A DNA stretch of 52,860 bases. Origin: ZC4RG35 sp036375695. Its GTDB lineage: Bacteria > Actinomycetota > Acidimicrobiia > Spongiisociales > ZC4RG35. Position numbers and translations under genes: made by a program. Positions 42,915 through 50,163 of this stretch are shown here, piece by piece (position 1 is the first letter of the stretch; the number at the start of each line of letters is the position of its first letter). The notes below the pieces were generated by a model. The model worked only from the letters and a program-made list of their open reading frames with translations, did no database searches and had not been told where the DNA came from. Where the stretch lies: assembly GCA_036375695.1 (NCBI GenBank), contig DASVBU010000043.1, forward strand, positions 1-52,860, read 5' to 3'.

Positions 42915-43942
42915 CCGACGACCTTCCCGAAGTGGGCCAGTCCTTCGATGACACGAGTTGCCGACCCGTCGGCGATGGCGGACCGGGCTCGATCCAGCCC
43001 AGCCCTGACGTCGGACACCTCGCCCATCACTTCAAGGGCCAGCGCGGCACCCAGAGCCAGGGCATCGCGATGGGACGGGAGGTCGTCTCCGGCCAGAGCG
43101 GCTTCGAGCCGGTGTGCGTTGTGGTCCGGCTCCCCTCCCTCCAGCTCACGCGGATCACAGGGCTGGAGGCCGTAGTCCAGCGGGTCCCGCACCGTCTCCT
43201 CGACGCGACCGGGACGCACATCGAAGCAGAGGAACGGGCCCACCGGTGTCGGCTCGTCCCATCCCCCGGCGCCGTGAACGACAAATGCCCGCTGCACACC
43301 CTGCATGCGGGACAGGCTCCCGGCCATCTTCCGGGCCACCGGTGCGCTGAACGCCCCGACCACGAGGAAGGGCGGCGCCGCCGGATTGCTCAGCGGACCG
43401 AGGATGTTGAACACGGTCCGCACCCCGAGCGCCCGGCGGACCGGCGCGATCCGGCCCATGGCCGGGTGGAAGTGGGGAGCGAACAGGAAGGTGAACCCGT
43501 TCCGGGCGAGGCACTCCGCCGCCGCCTCGGCGTCGAGAGGCATGGGCAATCCCAGGGCGGCGAGGACGTCGGCCGATCCCGAGCGCCCCGAAACGGCTCG
43601 GTTGCCGTGCTTCACGACGCGGGCCCCGGCCGCGGCGGCGAGGATGGCGCTGCCCGTGGAGAGGTTGAGACTCCCCGAGCCGTCCCCTCCGGTTCCCACC
43701 ACGTCGACGATCTGCCCAGCGTCCTGCAGGGAAGGCTTGAGGGCAAGGCGTCGCATCGCCGTGGCGAGGCCGCTGATCTCCTCGGCGGTCTCTCCCTTCA
43801 TGCGCAATGCGACCAAGATCGCACCGGTTTGCTCCGGGAACAATGCGCCTTCAGCCATCTCCGTGAGGAGAGCCGCGGTCTCGGCCTCGGAGAGGTCTCC
43901 ACCATCGACGATCCGTTCCAGGAGCGAAGTCACCTCGGTCAT
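42911..43942 (-). CDS. trpD: Anthranilate phosphoribosyltransferase
   Basis: 343 aa. The PRPP loop is VVGTGGDGSGSLNLSTGSA, followed by VVKHGNRAVSGRSGSAD, both diagnostic. It transfers the phosphoribosyl group to anthranilate. ATGA overlap with trpG upstream. Confidence 0.97.
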   Translation of the reverse strand: MTEVTSLLERIVDGGDLSEAETAALLTEMAEGALFPEQTGAILVALRMKGETAEEISGLATAMRRLALKPSLQDAGQIVDVVGTGGDGSGSLNLSTGSAILAAAAGARVVKHGNRAVSGRSGSADVLAALGLPMPLDAEAAAECLARNGFTFLFAPHFHPAMGRIAPVRRALGVRTVFNILGPLSNPAAPPFLVVGAFSAPVARKMAGSLSRMQGVQRAFVVHGAGGWDEPTPVGPFLCFDVRPGRVEETVRDPLDYGLQPCDPRELEGGEPDHNAHRLEAALAGDDLPSHRDALALGAALALEVMGEVSDVRAGLDRARSAIADGSATRVIEGLAHFGKVVG

Positions 43943-44523
43943 CGGGCCACCTCCCCCGACAGGAAGTTCGCCAGCAGAGTGGCGCCCTCCGGTGTCAGGA
44001 TGCTCTCCGGGTGGAATTGGACGCCCTCCACGGCGAGATGACGGTGTCTCACACCCATCACCTCGCCGTCCTCGCTGCGGGCCGTGATCAGGAGATCGTC
44101 AGGGATCGTGTCGCGTTCGGCGACGAGCGAGTGGTACCGGCCGGCGACGAAGGGCGAACCCAGGCCCGCGTAGATTGCCCGGCCGTCGTGGAAGACCTCG
44201 GACGTCTTTCCGTGCATCAGGGTGGCGGCGGAGACGACCCTGCCGCCGAAAACCTGGACGATGCACTGATGGCCGAGGCAAACCCCGAGCACCGGGGACC
44301 TCCCGGCGAAGACCCGGATCAGCTCCATCGAGATCCCGGCGTCCTCGGGGCGACCGGGGCCGGGCGAGATGACCAGGTGCGTTGCTCCGAGTTCCTTGGC
44401 CTCGGGAACCGTGATCGCGTCGTTGCGCACCACGGCCACGTCGGCCCCGAGCTCCATGAAGGCCTGGGCCAGGTTGTAGGTGAAGGAGTCGTAGTTGTCG
44501 ATGAGCAGGATCGAGACGCTCAC
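43939..44523 (-). CDS. trpG: Anthranilate synthase glutamine amidotransferase subunit
   Basis: 194 aa from GTG. The class I amidotransferase triad is visible: Cys in GVCLGHQCI, His and Glu in VQFHPES. The N-terminus ILLIDNYDSFTYNLAQ is typical. It could also serve p-aminobenzoate synthesis (PabA). The GTG overlaps the trpE stop by 4 nt; the in-frame upstream extension reads through trpE and is not real. Confidence 0.96.
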   Translation of the reverse strand: MSVSILLIDNYDSFTYNLAQAFMELGADVAVVRNDAITVPEAKELGATHLVISPGPGRPEDAGISMELIRVFAGRSPVLGVCLGHQCIVQVFGGRVVSAATLMHGKTSEVFHDGRAIYAGLGSPFVAGRYHSLVAERDTIPDDLLITARSEDGEVMGVRHRHLAVEGVQFHPESILTPEGATLLANFLSGEVAR

Positions 44524-45902
44524 AGTCCCTCCCCCGCCAGATCGAGGGCCTGGCGCAGCACCGCGCTCTTGGCCAGGACTTCGTGGTGCTCCTTCTCCGC
44601 GACGCTGTCGGCGACGATCCCCGCTCCGGCCTGATAGCTGTACTCGTCCCCATTGAAGACGACTGTGCGGATCGTGATGGCGTGGTCCATGTTCCCGTTG
44701 ACGCCGAAGTAGCCCACGGTCCCCCCATAGAGCCCACGACTGCATGGCTCCAGTGCGTCGATCAGTTCCATGGCGCGCACCTTGGGGGCCCCGGTGAGGG
44801 TGCCAGCCGGGAAGGCGGCGGCGAAGAGGTCGAACGCGTCCATCCCCACGGGGAGCCGACCGCGGACACCGCTGACCATATGCATCACGTGGGAGTAGCG
44901 CTCGATGCTCCGATAGGGGTCGACCACCACGGTGCCCGCTTCCGCCACCCTGCCTAGATCGTTGCGGGCCAGGTCGACCAGCATCACGTGCTCGGCGTTT
45001 TCCTTTGGATCCGCCAGGAGGTCCATTTCCACGGCGAGGTCCTCGGGAGGGTCGACGCCGCGGCGCCTCGTCCCCGCTATCGGTCTGAGACGCGCCTCGC
45101 CCCGCTCCAGGCCGACGAGAGTCTCCGGCGAGGAGCCGGCGATTGCCAGATCACCCGACTCGAAGAAGTACATGTAGGGAGACGGGTTGAGGAGCCGTAG
45201 CGCGCGGTAGACCTGGAACGGATCGACGTCCGCTCCTCCCTCGAAGCGCTGGGAGAGGACCACCTGATAGACGTCCCCCGCAGCGATGTGCCGCTTCGCC
45301 TCTTCGACGGAAGCCACGAAGCCGGTCTCTGTGACGCTCGCCTTCGGGGCAGAGACCCTTCCTCGATTGGGCATTGGGGAAACCGGGCCCCTCATCGCCT
45401 CGATCACCTCGGCCCGCAATGCCTGCCGGTCGTCCTCCGGTCCGGCGTGGAGCAGGGCGGCGCGACGGGTGAGATGATCGAACACCAGGAGGGATTCCGG
45501 GGCGAAGAAGACCGCCTCGGGCATTTCACCGGCACGGTGGCGGGCCGGGAGTCGTTCGAAATGACGCACCGTGTCGTAGCCCACGGCGCCCACCATTCCG
45601 CCGGTGTAGGGAACGGAGGTGATGTCAGGGGCCAACCGGGGACTCGACTCGAGGGCCTCCCTCATCAGTTGGAGCCATTGGTCGCGTCCATGCGGCGGTG
45701 GCATTTCGGCTCCGTCGAGGAGCACACGATCACGGCCGATCTCCAGGTCCAACCCGCCGCCGAAGCCGATGAACGAATAGCGGGCGAGCCGCTCCGCCTG
45801 CTCCACGCTCTCGAGCAGGAAGCGTGGACCGAACGGCCGCAGCTTCAGATAGGCGGATACCGGTGTGTCGAGATCGGTTGGTATGTCGAATGGTGGTTGC
45901 AT
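44520..45902 (-). CDS. trpE: Anthranilate synthase component I
   Basis: 460 aa. N-terminal RFLLESVEQ contains the LLES motif that binds Trp for feedback inhibition. The C-terminal chorismate-binding domain has PSPYMYFFE, GSSPETLVG, AGTRRRG, MLVDLARNDLG and GTLTGAPKVRAMELI. It makes anthranilate with TrpG. It is the first structural gene of trpE-G-D-C-F-B-A, preceded by an attenuator; AAAAGG about 10 nt upstream serves as ribosome site. Confidence 0.97.
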   Translation of the reverse strand: MQPPFDIPTDLDTPVSAYLKLRPFGPRFLLESVEQAERLARYSFIGFGGGLDLEIGRDRVLLDGAEMPPPHGRDQWLQLMREALESSPRLAPDITSVPYTGGMVGAVGYDTVRHFERLPARHRAGEMPEAVFFAPESLLVFDHLTRRAALLHAGPEDDRQALRAEVIEAMRGPVSPMPNRGRVSAPKASVTETGFVASVEEAKRHIAAGDVYQVVLSQRFEGGADVDPFQVYRALRLLNPSPYMYFFESGDLAIAGSSPETLVGLERGEARLRPIAGTRRRGVDPPEDLAVEMDLLADPKENAEHVMLVDLARNDLGRVAEAGTVVVDPYRSIERYSHVMHMVSGVRGRLPVGMDAFDLFAAAFPAGTLTGAPKVRAMELIDALEPCSRGLYGGTVGYFGVNGNMDHAITIRTVVFNGDEYSYQAGAGIVADSVAEKEHHEVLAKSAVLRQALDLAGEGL

Positions 45903-45930
45903 TGGGACGACCTTTTCTCGGGGAGGGGCA

Positions 45931-45965
45931 CGAAAAAACCGCCTCCGGTGGTTGTGGAGACGGTT
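45931..45965 (-). terminator. trp attenuator terminator
   Basis: On the minus strand AACCGTCTCC, a 9-nt loop and GGAGGCGGTT form a 10-bp stem (one T-G pair), ending in TTTTTT. It lies between the leader peptide and trpE, 30 nt before trpE. The left arm could instead pair with AGACGG (45995-46000) just upstream, giving the antiterminator. Confidence 0.85.
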
Positions 45966-46022
45966 CCTCGTCTTCTGGCAGCGGATCTGCCGATCCGTCT
46001 GAGTGACCCGGCTAGGTCGTCG

Positions 46023-46055
46023 TCACCATCGCAGTTCGACCCACGAGCACGCCAC
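46023..46055 (-). CDS. trpL: trp operon leader peptide, 10 aa with two Trp codons
   Basis: GTG GCG TGC TCG TGG GTC GAA CTG CGA TGG TGA encodes MACSWVELRW. AAAGGAG (46065-46071) lies 9 nt before the GTG. Trp is at codons 5 and 10. GTGAC at the last Trp/stop (46022-46026) can pair with GTCAC (46003-46007) as the 1:2 hairpin. AGACGG right after it can pair with CCGTCT of the terminator as 2:3. A ribosome stalled on Trp codons would free segment 2 and prevent termination, the classical attenuation scheme. The gene is only 33 nt and easily missed. Confidence 0.85.
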   Translation of the reverse strand: MACSWVELRW

Positions 46056-46133
46056 TGTCGCCGTCTCCTTTGTCGAACGGCGCCACCATCGAGATCCGGC
46101 GAGGCGGGGGCGTAACGGGTCGTTCACGGTCCG

Positions 46134-46163
46134 AGTATGTCCGAAACCGCCGGGAGATGTCAA
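46134..46163 (-). promoter_or_regulatory. trp operon promoter
   Basis: Minus strand TTGACA (46158-46163), 18-nt spacer, CATACT (46134-46139). The predicted start near 46127 gives a leader of about 225 nt containing trpL and the terminator. It is the best sigma-A-like promoter in the window. Confidence 0.75.
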
Positions 46164-46187
46164 TAGTGCACCCCGCCGGCAGCAACG

Positions 46188-46221
46188 ACTCCGCCCCCGG
46201 TGTCGATGCCGGGGGCGGAGT
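46188..46221 (-). terminator. Hairpin terminator after the AHSA1 gene
   Basis: Perfect 13-bp inverted repeat ACTCCGCCCCCGG / CCGGGGGCGGAGT with an 8-nt loop. It starts 9 nt after the stop of the SRPBCC gene and separates it from the trp promoter. No long U-run. Confidence 0.7.
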
Positions 46222-46229
46222 GCGATGGG

Positions 46230-46745
46230 TCAGCCCATGAGGGTGCTGCCGGTCTCCAGCAGGCTCTTGAGGTCGCTGAGGACCCACGGCCAGCCCCCAC
46301 CACCGGTGGCCGGGTCGATCTCCGATCCGGCGACCATCTGCGCGGTCATCGGGGCGCCCTCGAGCTCATGGGTGAGGGTGAGGGCGACGCCACCCATCAC
46401 CTCCTGGATCTCGTAGGTGAGCCTGGTGTGGCCCTCGGCCATCATGTCCGGATCCATCAGCAGACGCCAGGTATGGACCAGCCGGCGAGGAGGGTCGGCC
46501 TCGATCACCTCGCCGTCGGTGACCACGTCGAGTGGCCGGCCACTGTATGCCTCGGCCTGCGCCTTGAACTCCGGGTTGGGGATGACCCGGTACTTGCCAC
46601 CGGGACGCAGGTCGAACTCGGCGTACCCGGTATAGCCGTATCGGTTGGTCCACTCGGGGTCCGTGATTGCCTGCCAGACCTGCTCGGGTGTGGCCTTGAT
46701 GTACACCCGGTAGACCTGGGTCGTCGTCACGGTTCTTTCGGTCAT
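46230..46745 (-). CDS. SRPBCC/AHSA1-like domain protein
   Basis: 171 aa. The fold is indicated by VYRVYIKATPEQVWQAITDPEW at the N-terminus and LTLTHELEGAP with GGWPWVLSDLKSLLETG at the C-terminus, the Activator-of-Hsp90-ATPase-homologue-1-like pattern. Such proteins bind small hydrophobic ligands; no specific reaction is known. The ATG overlaps the ArsR stop by 4 nt, a common bacterial ArsR-AHSA1 pair. Confidence 0.88.
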   Translation of the reverse strand: MTERTVTTTQVYRVYIKATPEQVWQAITDPEWTNRYGYTGYAEFDLRPGGKYRVIPNPEFKAQAEAYSGRPLDVVTDGEVIEADPPRRLVHTWRLLMDPDMMAEGHTRLTYEIQEVMGGVALTLTHELEGAPMTAQMVAGSEIDPATGGGGWPWVLSDLKSLLETGSTLMG

Positions 46746-47080
46746 GAGATCTCCTCGATTTGGTTCTTCAGGTCGAGGAGCGCGGTCACCCGTCGCTCCG
46801 TGTACTTGTCGATCCATCGGTCGTGGACCATGCGGATCGGGACCGGGTTGAGGTAATGGAGCTTCTCCCTCCCGGAACGGCGGGTCACGACGAGGTTCGC
46901 CTCCTCGAGCACCTTGAGGTGCTTCATGACCCCGAACCGGGTCATCTCCAGACCTGACTCCAGCTCCGTGAGCGTTTGGCCATCACGCTCGTAGAGCAGG
47001 TCGAGGAGGAAGCGACGGGTCGGGTCGGCCAGCGCCTTGAACACGAGGTGCAGCTCGTCCCGGGTCTCGTAGTCGACCAC
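46742..47080 (-). CDS. ArsR-family transcriptional regulator
   Basis: 112 aa from GTG. The winged HTH spans about residues 10-80: LVFKALADPTRRFLLDLL, LTELESGLEMTRFGVMKHLKVLEEANLV. No metal-binding Cys pair is present, so it belongs to the non-metal group that travels with SRPBCC proteins. The GTG at 47080 is chosen because the upstream extension reads through the operator palindrome at 47092-47111. Confidence 0.87.
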   Translation of the reverse strand: MVDYETRDELHLVFKALADPTRRFLLDLLYERDGQTLTELESGLEMTRFGVMKHLKVLEEANLVVTRRSGREKLHYLNPVPIRMVHDRWIDKYTERRVTALLDLKNQIEEIS

Positions 47081-47091
47081 ACGGGCAGCAT

Positions 47092-47111
47092 ATGTGACCT
47101 TTCGGTCACAT
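47092..47111. promoter_or_regulatory. Palindromic operator ATGTGACC-N4-GGTCACAT
   Basis: Perfect 8-bp arms with a TTTC spacer, 12 bp from the ArsR GTG and 9 bp upstream of the -10 of the divergent VOC gene. The position fits control of both directions by the ArsR protein. Confidence 0.65.
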
Positions 47112-47120
47112 GTCAAGGTG

Positions 47121-47126
47121 TATGTT
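47121..47126 (+). promoter_or_regulatory. -10 hexamer TATGTT of the VOC gene
   Basis: TATGTT ends 6 nt before the ATG at 47133, so the transcript is probably leaderless. It lies just downstream of the ArsR-type palindrome. Confidence 0.5.
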
Positions 47127-47132
47127 CCCGGC

Positions 47133-47522
47133 ATGCTCACAGTCGGAACCGTCGTCATCACCGTCGAAGATCTGGACCGGGCCGCCGAGTTCTGGCGTCG
47201 GGCCCTCGGGTACGTGAATCGCTTCGAGCCGCGGGAGGACTGGCTGATCCTCGATCCCCCGCCGGGCCAACCCGGCACCTCGATCGCCCTGTCGGTCTCG
47301 GGCTACCCGCAGCACTACCCACCGCGTATCCATCTCGACCTCTATGCCCACGACCAGCAGGCCGAAGTCGAGCGGCTCGTCGACCTGGGGGGCCGCCGTG
47401 TCCCATGGGACGGCTACCCGCCGGACGCCGACTACGTCGTGATGGAGGACACGGAGGGCAACCGCTTCGACGTCATCGACGCCCCCGGCTGGGACCCCGT
47501 GGCCCGGACCAGCAGATCCTGA
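47133..47522 (+). CDS. Vicinal oxygen chelate (glyoxalase-like) protein
   Basis: 129 aa with two beta-alpha-beta-beta-beta modules. The first contains VGTVVITVEDLDRAAEFWRRALGY, the second PRIHLDLYAHDQQAEVERLVDLGG, ending VMEDTEGNRFDVID, where Glu/Asp-Pro-Glu-Gly-type metal positions occur. These proteins range from dioxygenases to antibiotic-binding proteins; the function is unknown. It is divergent from and probably controlled by the ArsR regulator. Confidence 0.85.
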   Translation: MLTVGTVVITVEDLDRAAEFWRRALGYVNRFEPREDWLILDPPPGQPGTSIALSVSGYPQHYPPRIHLDLYAHDQQAEVERLVDLGGRRVPWDGYPPDADYVVMEDTEGNRFDVIDAPGWDPVARTSRS

Positions 47523-47598
47523 CCAACGGCCCTAACCGTTGGCCCGTAGGTGCCCGTAGCCTTGGCATCGAGTCCACCACTCCTCAGGAGGCATCGTC

Positions 47599-48717
47599 TT
47601 GAGACTCCACACGAACATCCCCACCCGGGGCGAGGTGAGCCGCCTCTTCGCCAACACCCACCCGGCCTCGGTCTCCATCTACCTCCCCACCGACCCGGCC
47701 TCTGCCGGTCAGGCGGAGCGGATCGCCCTGAAGAACCTGGTCTCGGAGGCGGTGACACAACTCACCGAGGCAGGCACGCCGAAGCGTGACATCGCCGCAC
47801 TCGAATCCCATTTCGAGGACCTGGCGACGGACGACGTGTTCTGGAGATACCAGGCCCGCACCCTGGCGATCTTCGCCACACCCGAGTCGCTGGTGAGCTT
47901 CCGGCTCCCCAACCGTCTCGTCGAGATGGTGGCGGTGGCCGACCGGTTCCATCTCAAGCCGCTGCTCCGATCGATCACCTTCCCCCAGGTGGCACTGGTG
48001 CTGGCGCTCTCGCAGAAGTCGGCCCGCCTGCTCGAGGTCCTGCCCGAGGGCGGCGTCGGCGAGGTCGAAGTCCCCGACATGCCCGATGGCGTCGAAGACG
48101 CCGCCCCCATCGCCCATGTCGAGGATCGGGCGCCCAAGGGCAAGACACAGAGCTCGATGGCCGAGAAGAGCCATCTCCGCATCTACTGCCGCGCCGTCGA
48201 CCGTGTCATCCGCCCGCTCATCGCCGGCAGGGACGTCCCGTTGATCCTGGCCGCGGCCGAACCCCTGGAGTCGATCTATCGCTCGGTGAACTCCTACCCG
48301 CACCTGACCGACGCAGCCATACCGGGAAACCCCGACGTCGTCGGCGATGATGAGCTCGGGGCGAGAGCTCGCCAGATCCTGGATGACCTCTATGCCGGGC
48401 AGCTCGCAGACCTGCACGACCTCTTCGACGAAAGGCTCGCCGAGGGCCGGGCCGTGACCGACGTCGCCGAGGTCGCCCGGGCCGCCACCTTCGGGATGGT
48501 GCACACCCTGATCGTGGACATGGACTCCGTGGTGCCCGGCTTCGTCCATGAGGACGGCTCGGTGGAGTTCTCCGAGGTGGACGACGCCAAGGCATACGCC
48601 ATCGTCGACGAAGTCGCCCGCCGGGTCTGGGAGAGCCGCGGCACCGTGCTGGCGGTGCGACGCGAAGACGTCCCCGGAGGCGGCGACGTCGCCGCCATCC
48701 TCAGGTACGCCTTCTGA
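47599..48717 (+). CDS. Bacterial archaeo-eukaryotic release factor-like protein (baeRF)
   Basis: 372 aa from TTG with AGGAGG (47586-47591) 7 nt upstream, a start that would be missed without the ribosome site. Recognisable segments are PASVSIYLPTDP near the N-terminus, the mid LVLALSQKSARLLEV, and HLRIYCRAVDRVIRPLIAGRDVPLILAAAEPL, matching the baeRF family (eRF1/Pelota-like fold) of actinobacteria. A role in ribosome rescue or stress is predicted only from the fold. Confidence 0.82.
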   Translation: MRLHTNIPTRGEVSRLFANTHPASVSIYLPTDPASAGQAERIALKNLVSEAVTQLTEAGTPKRDIAALESHFEDLATDDVFWRYQARTLAIFATPESLVSFRLPNRLVEMVAVADRFHLKPLLRSITFPQVALVLALSQKSARLLEVLPEGGVGEVEVPDMPDGVEDAAPIAHVEDRAPKGKTQSSMAEKSHLRIYCRAVDRVIRPLIAGRDVPLILAAAEPLESIYRSVNSYPHLTDAAIPGNPDVVGDDELGARARQILDDLYAGQLADLHDLFDERLAEGRAVTDVAEVARAATFGMVHTLIVDMDSVVPGFVHEDGSVEFSEVDDAKAYAIVDEVARRVWESRGTVLAVRREDVPGGGDVAAILRYAF

Positions 48718-49230
48718 TCAGCCGAGGGTGCGGTAGCGGCCGCGGAAGTAGACGAGGGGCTCGTCCATCCCGCTCACCTCGACGTGTTCGACGACGCCGC
48801 GCACCATCCCCGACCATCCGACCGGGTCCATCGTGCTGACCCGGACCCCGAGGCGGTCGGGAAGCTCGTCGAGGACCGGTCCCCAGGGGCCGTCGGTGAC
48901 GGCCTGGCCGGCGAACATGCCGCCGGGGCTGGGTTGACGACCGGCGAACACCTCGGCGAGCCCGCGGTGATCCGGCGTGCAGATGTGGATCATGAGCCGT
49001 CCCGTCTCGGAGATCGTGTCCCAGAGATCGGTGTTGGGACTGACCAGGAGCAACGCCTCGCCCGGGTCGCCCTCCATCACCAGGATCGAGGACACCGTGA
49101 GACCGGCCCTGGCGGCACCACCTCCCGAGGTGACGATGGTGACCGGCATGGCGAGCCGGCCACGGAATCGGCGCAGGGGATCACGGTCGTCGGGATCCGG
49201 CATGAACGGATGCTCGGTGTGGATGGTCAC
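48718..49230 (-). CDS. Flavin reductase-like FMN-binding protein
   Basis: 170 aa. The core RLAMPVTIVTS, AGLTVSSILVMEGDPGEALLLVSPNTDLWDTI, and LVYFRGRYRTLG match the flavin reductase-like split-barrel family. It may supply reduced flavin to a partner oxygenase; the LLM-type oxidoreductase immediately upstream in the same direction (9-bp gap) is an obvious candidate. Confidence 0.85.
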   Translation of the reverse strand: MTIHTEHPFMPDPDDRDPLRRFRGRLAMPVTIVTSGGGAARAGLTVSSILVMEGDPGEALLLVSPNTDLWDTISETGRLMIHICTPDHRGLAEVFAGRQPSPGGMFAGQAVTDGPWGPVLDELPDRLGVRVSTMDPVGWSGMVRGVVEHVEVSGMDEPLVYFRGRYRTLG

Positions 49231-49239
49231 GACAAGAGG

Positions 49240-50061
49240 CTAAGCCTCTCCGGTCGGTGGCCCTTCGGCGACCCGTGCCGCGACCGCCTCCCGCTCCCCG
49301 AGAAGGACCTCGATCCACCAGGTCGCCCCATTGGCGCCGTACCGTCCAACCAGATCACCATCCGACGACGCACTGCGGCCGGCCCAGGCGATGTCGAACG
49401 ACTCCTCCCTCGCACCGGCCTCCTGGAGACGCCGCCCGACGTCGGAGACGTCTTGCGGTCTCGTGTCGAGGGGGTTGGCGTCGGGGCCGATCCATCCGTC
49501 CCAGCGCGCGGCGCGGCGTATCGCCGGTGCGCTGTCACCACCGACCCAGATCGGGATGCGCGGCTTCTGGAGCGGAGTGGCCGTGAGGGCGAAGCCGTCC
49601 ACGACGTAGTGCTTCCCGCGGTGCACCACCTCCTCTCCGGACCAGAGTCTCACGATGAGGTCCAGGCCCTCGTCGAGCATCTCCGCCCGGGTGCGAGGAT
49701 CGGCCGGCTCGCCGAACGCCTCGAACGAGCGCCGCGCTCCCGAGTCGCCGAGCCCGACCCCGAGCGTCATCCTGCCCCCGGAGAGGATGTCGAGGCTGGC
49801 GAGCCGCATCGCCAAGAGATGCGGCTTGTAGCGGGGAACGACCGCGATACAGGTCCCGATCCGGACCCGCTCGGTCGCCCCGGCCACGGCGGCCAGGATC
49901 ACCCACGGGTCGTGGACGGGAGGGGGATCCTTCCTGACGATGAGACCGTCCCATACGAAGTAGCCGTCCCATCCGGCCTCCTCGGCGGCGGACGCCAACC
50001 CGGCGGCGAAGCGGGGATCCCCGCATGCTCCCCAGTTCGGCGCGGCGATGCCGAAGCGCAT
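49240..50061 (-). CDS. LLM-class flavin-dependent oxidoreductase
   Basis: 273-aa luciferase-like TIM barrel. MRFGIAAPNWG at the N-terminus, GYFVWDG, RVRIGTCIAVVPRY, LSGGRMTLGVGLGDS and PIWVGGDSAPAIRRAARW are family blocks. It uses FMNH2 or coenzyme F420; which one is not decided here. ATG 50061 is preferred over GTG 50067 because TAGGCT lies 9 nt before the ATG. It precedes the flavin reductase gene. Confidence 0.87.
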   Translation of the reverse strand: MRFGIAAPNWGACGDPRFAAGLASAAEEAGWDGYFVWDGLIVRKDPPPVHDPWVILAAVAGATERVRIGTCIAVVPRYKPHLLAMRLASLDILSGGRMTLGVGLGDSGARRSFEAFGEPADPRTRAEMLDEGLDLIVRLWSGEEVVHRGKHYVVDGFALTATPLQKPRIPIWVGGDSAPAIRRAARWDGWIGPDANPLDTRPQDVSDVGRRLQEAGAREESFDIAWAGRSASSDGDLVGRYGANGATWWIEVLLGEREAVAARVAEGPPTGEA

Positions 50062-50163
50062 GGCCACCGGAGCCTACGCCCCCACGGAGGACCACTCTTC
50101 GACGATCAGTGCAACCTACACACTGCTCCTGGAGCGAGCCGCTCCGTTCGTGCTCTGCCCGCC

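Noticed and set aside
46012..46089. A 25-codon ATG frame upstream of trpE as leader peptide
   Set aside because: It has no Trp codon and no ribosome site, while the overlapping 10-codon GTG frame has AAAGGAG at proper spacing and two Trp codons placed for attenuation.
45931..46100. T-box riboswitch in the trp leader
   Set aside because: No AGGGTGGNACCGCG-type T-box sequence lies before the terminator; GATGGTGGCGCCG near 46089 is only a loose match and too far upstream.
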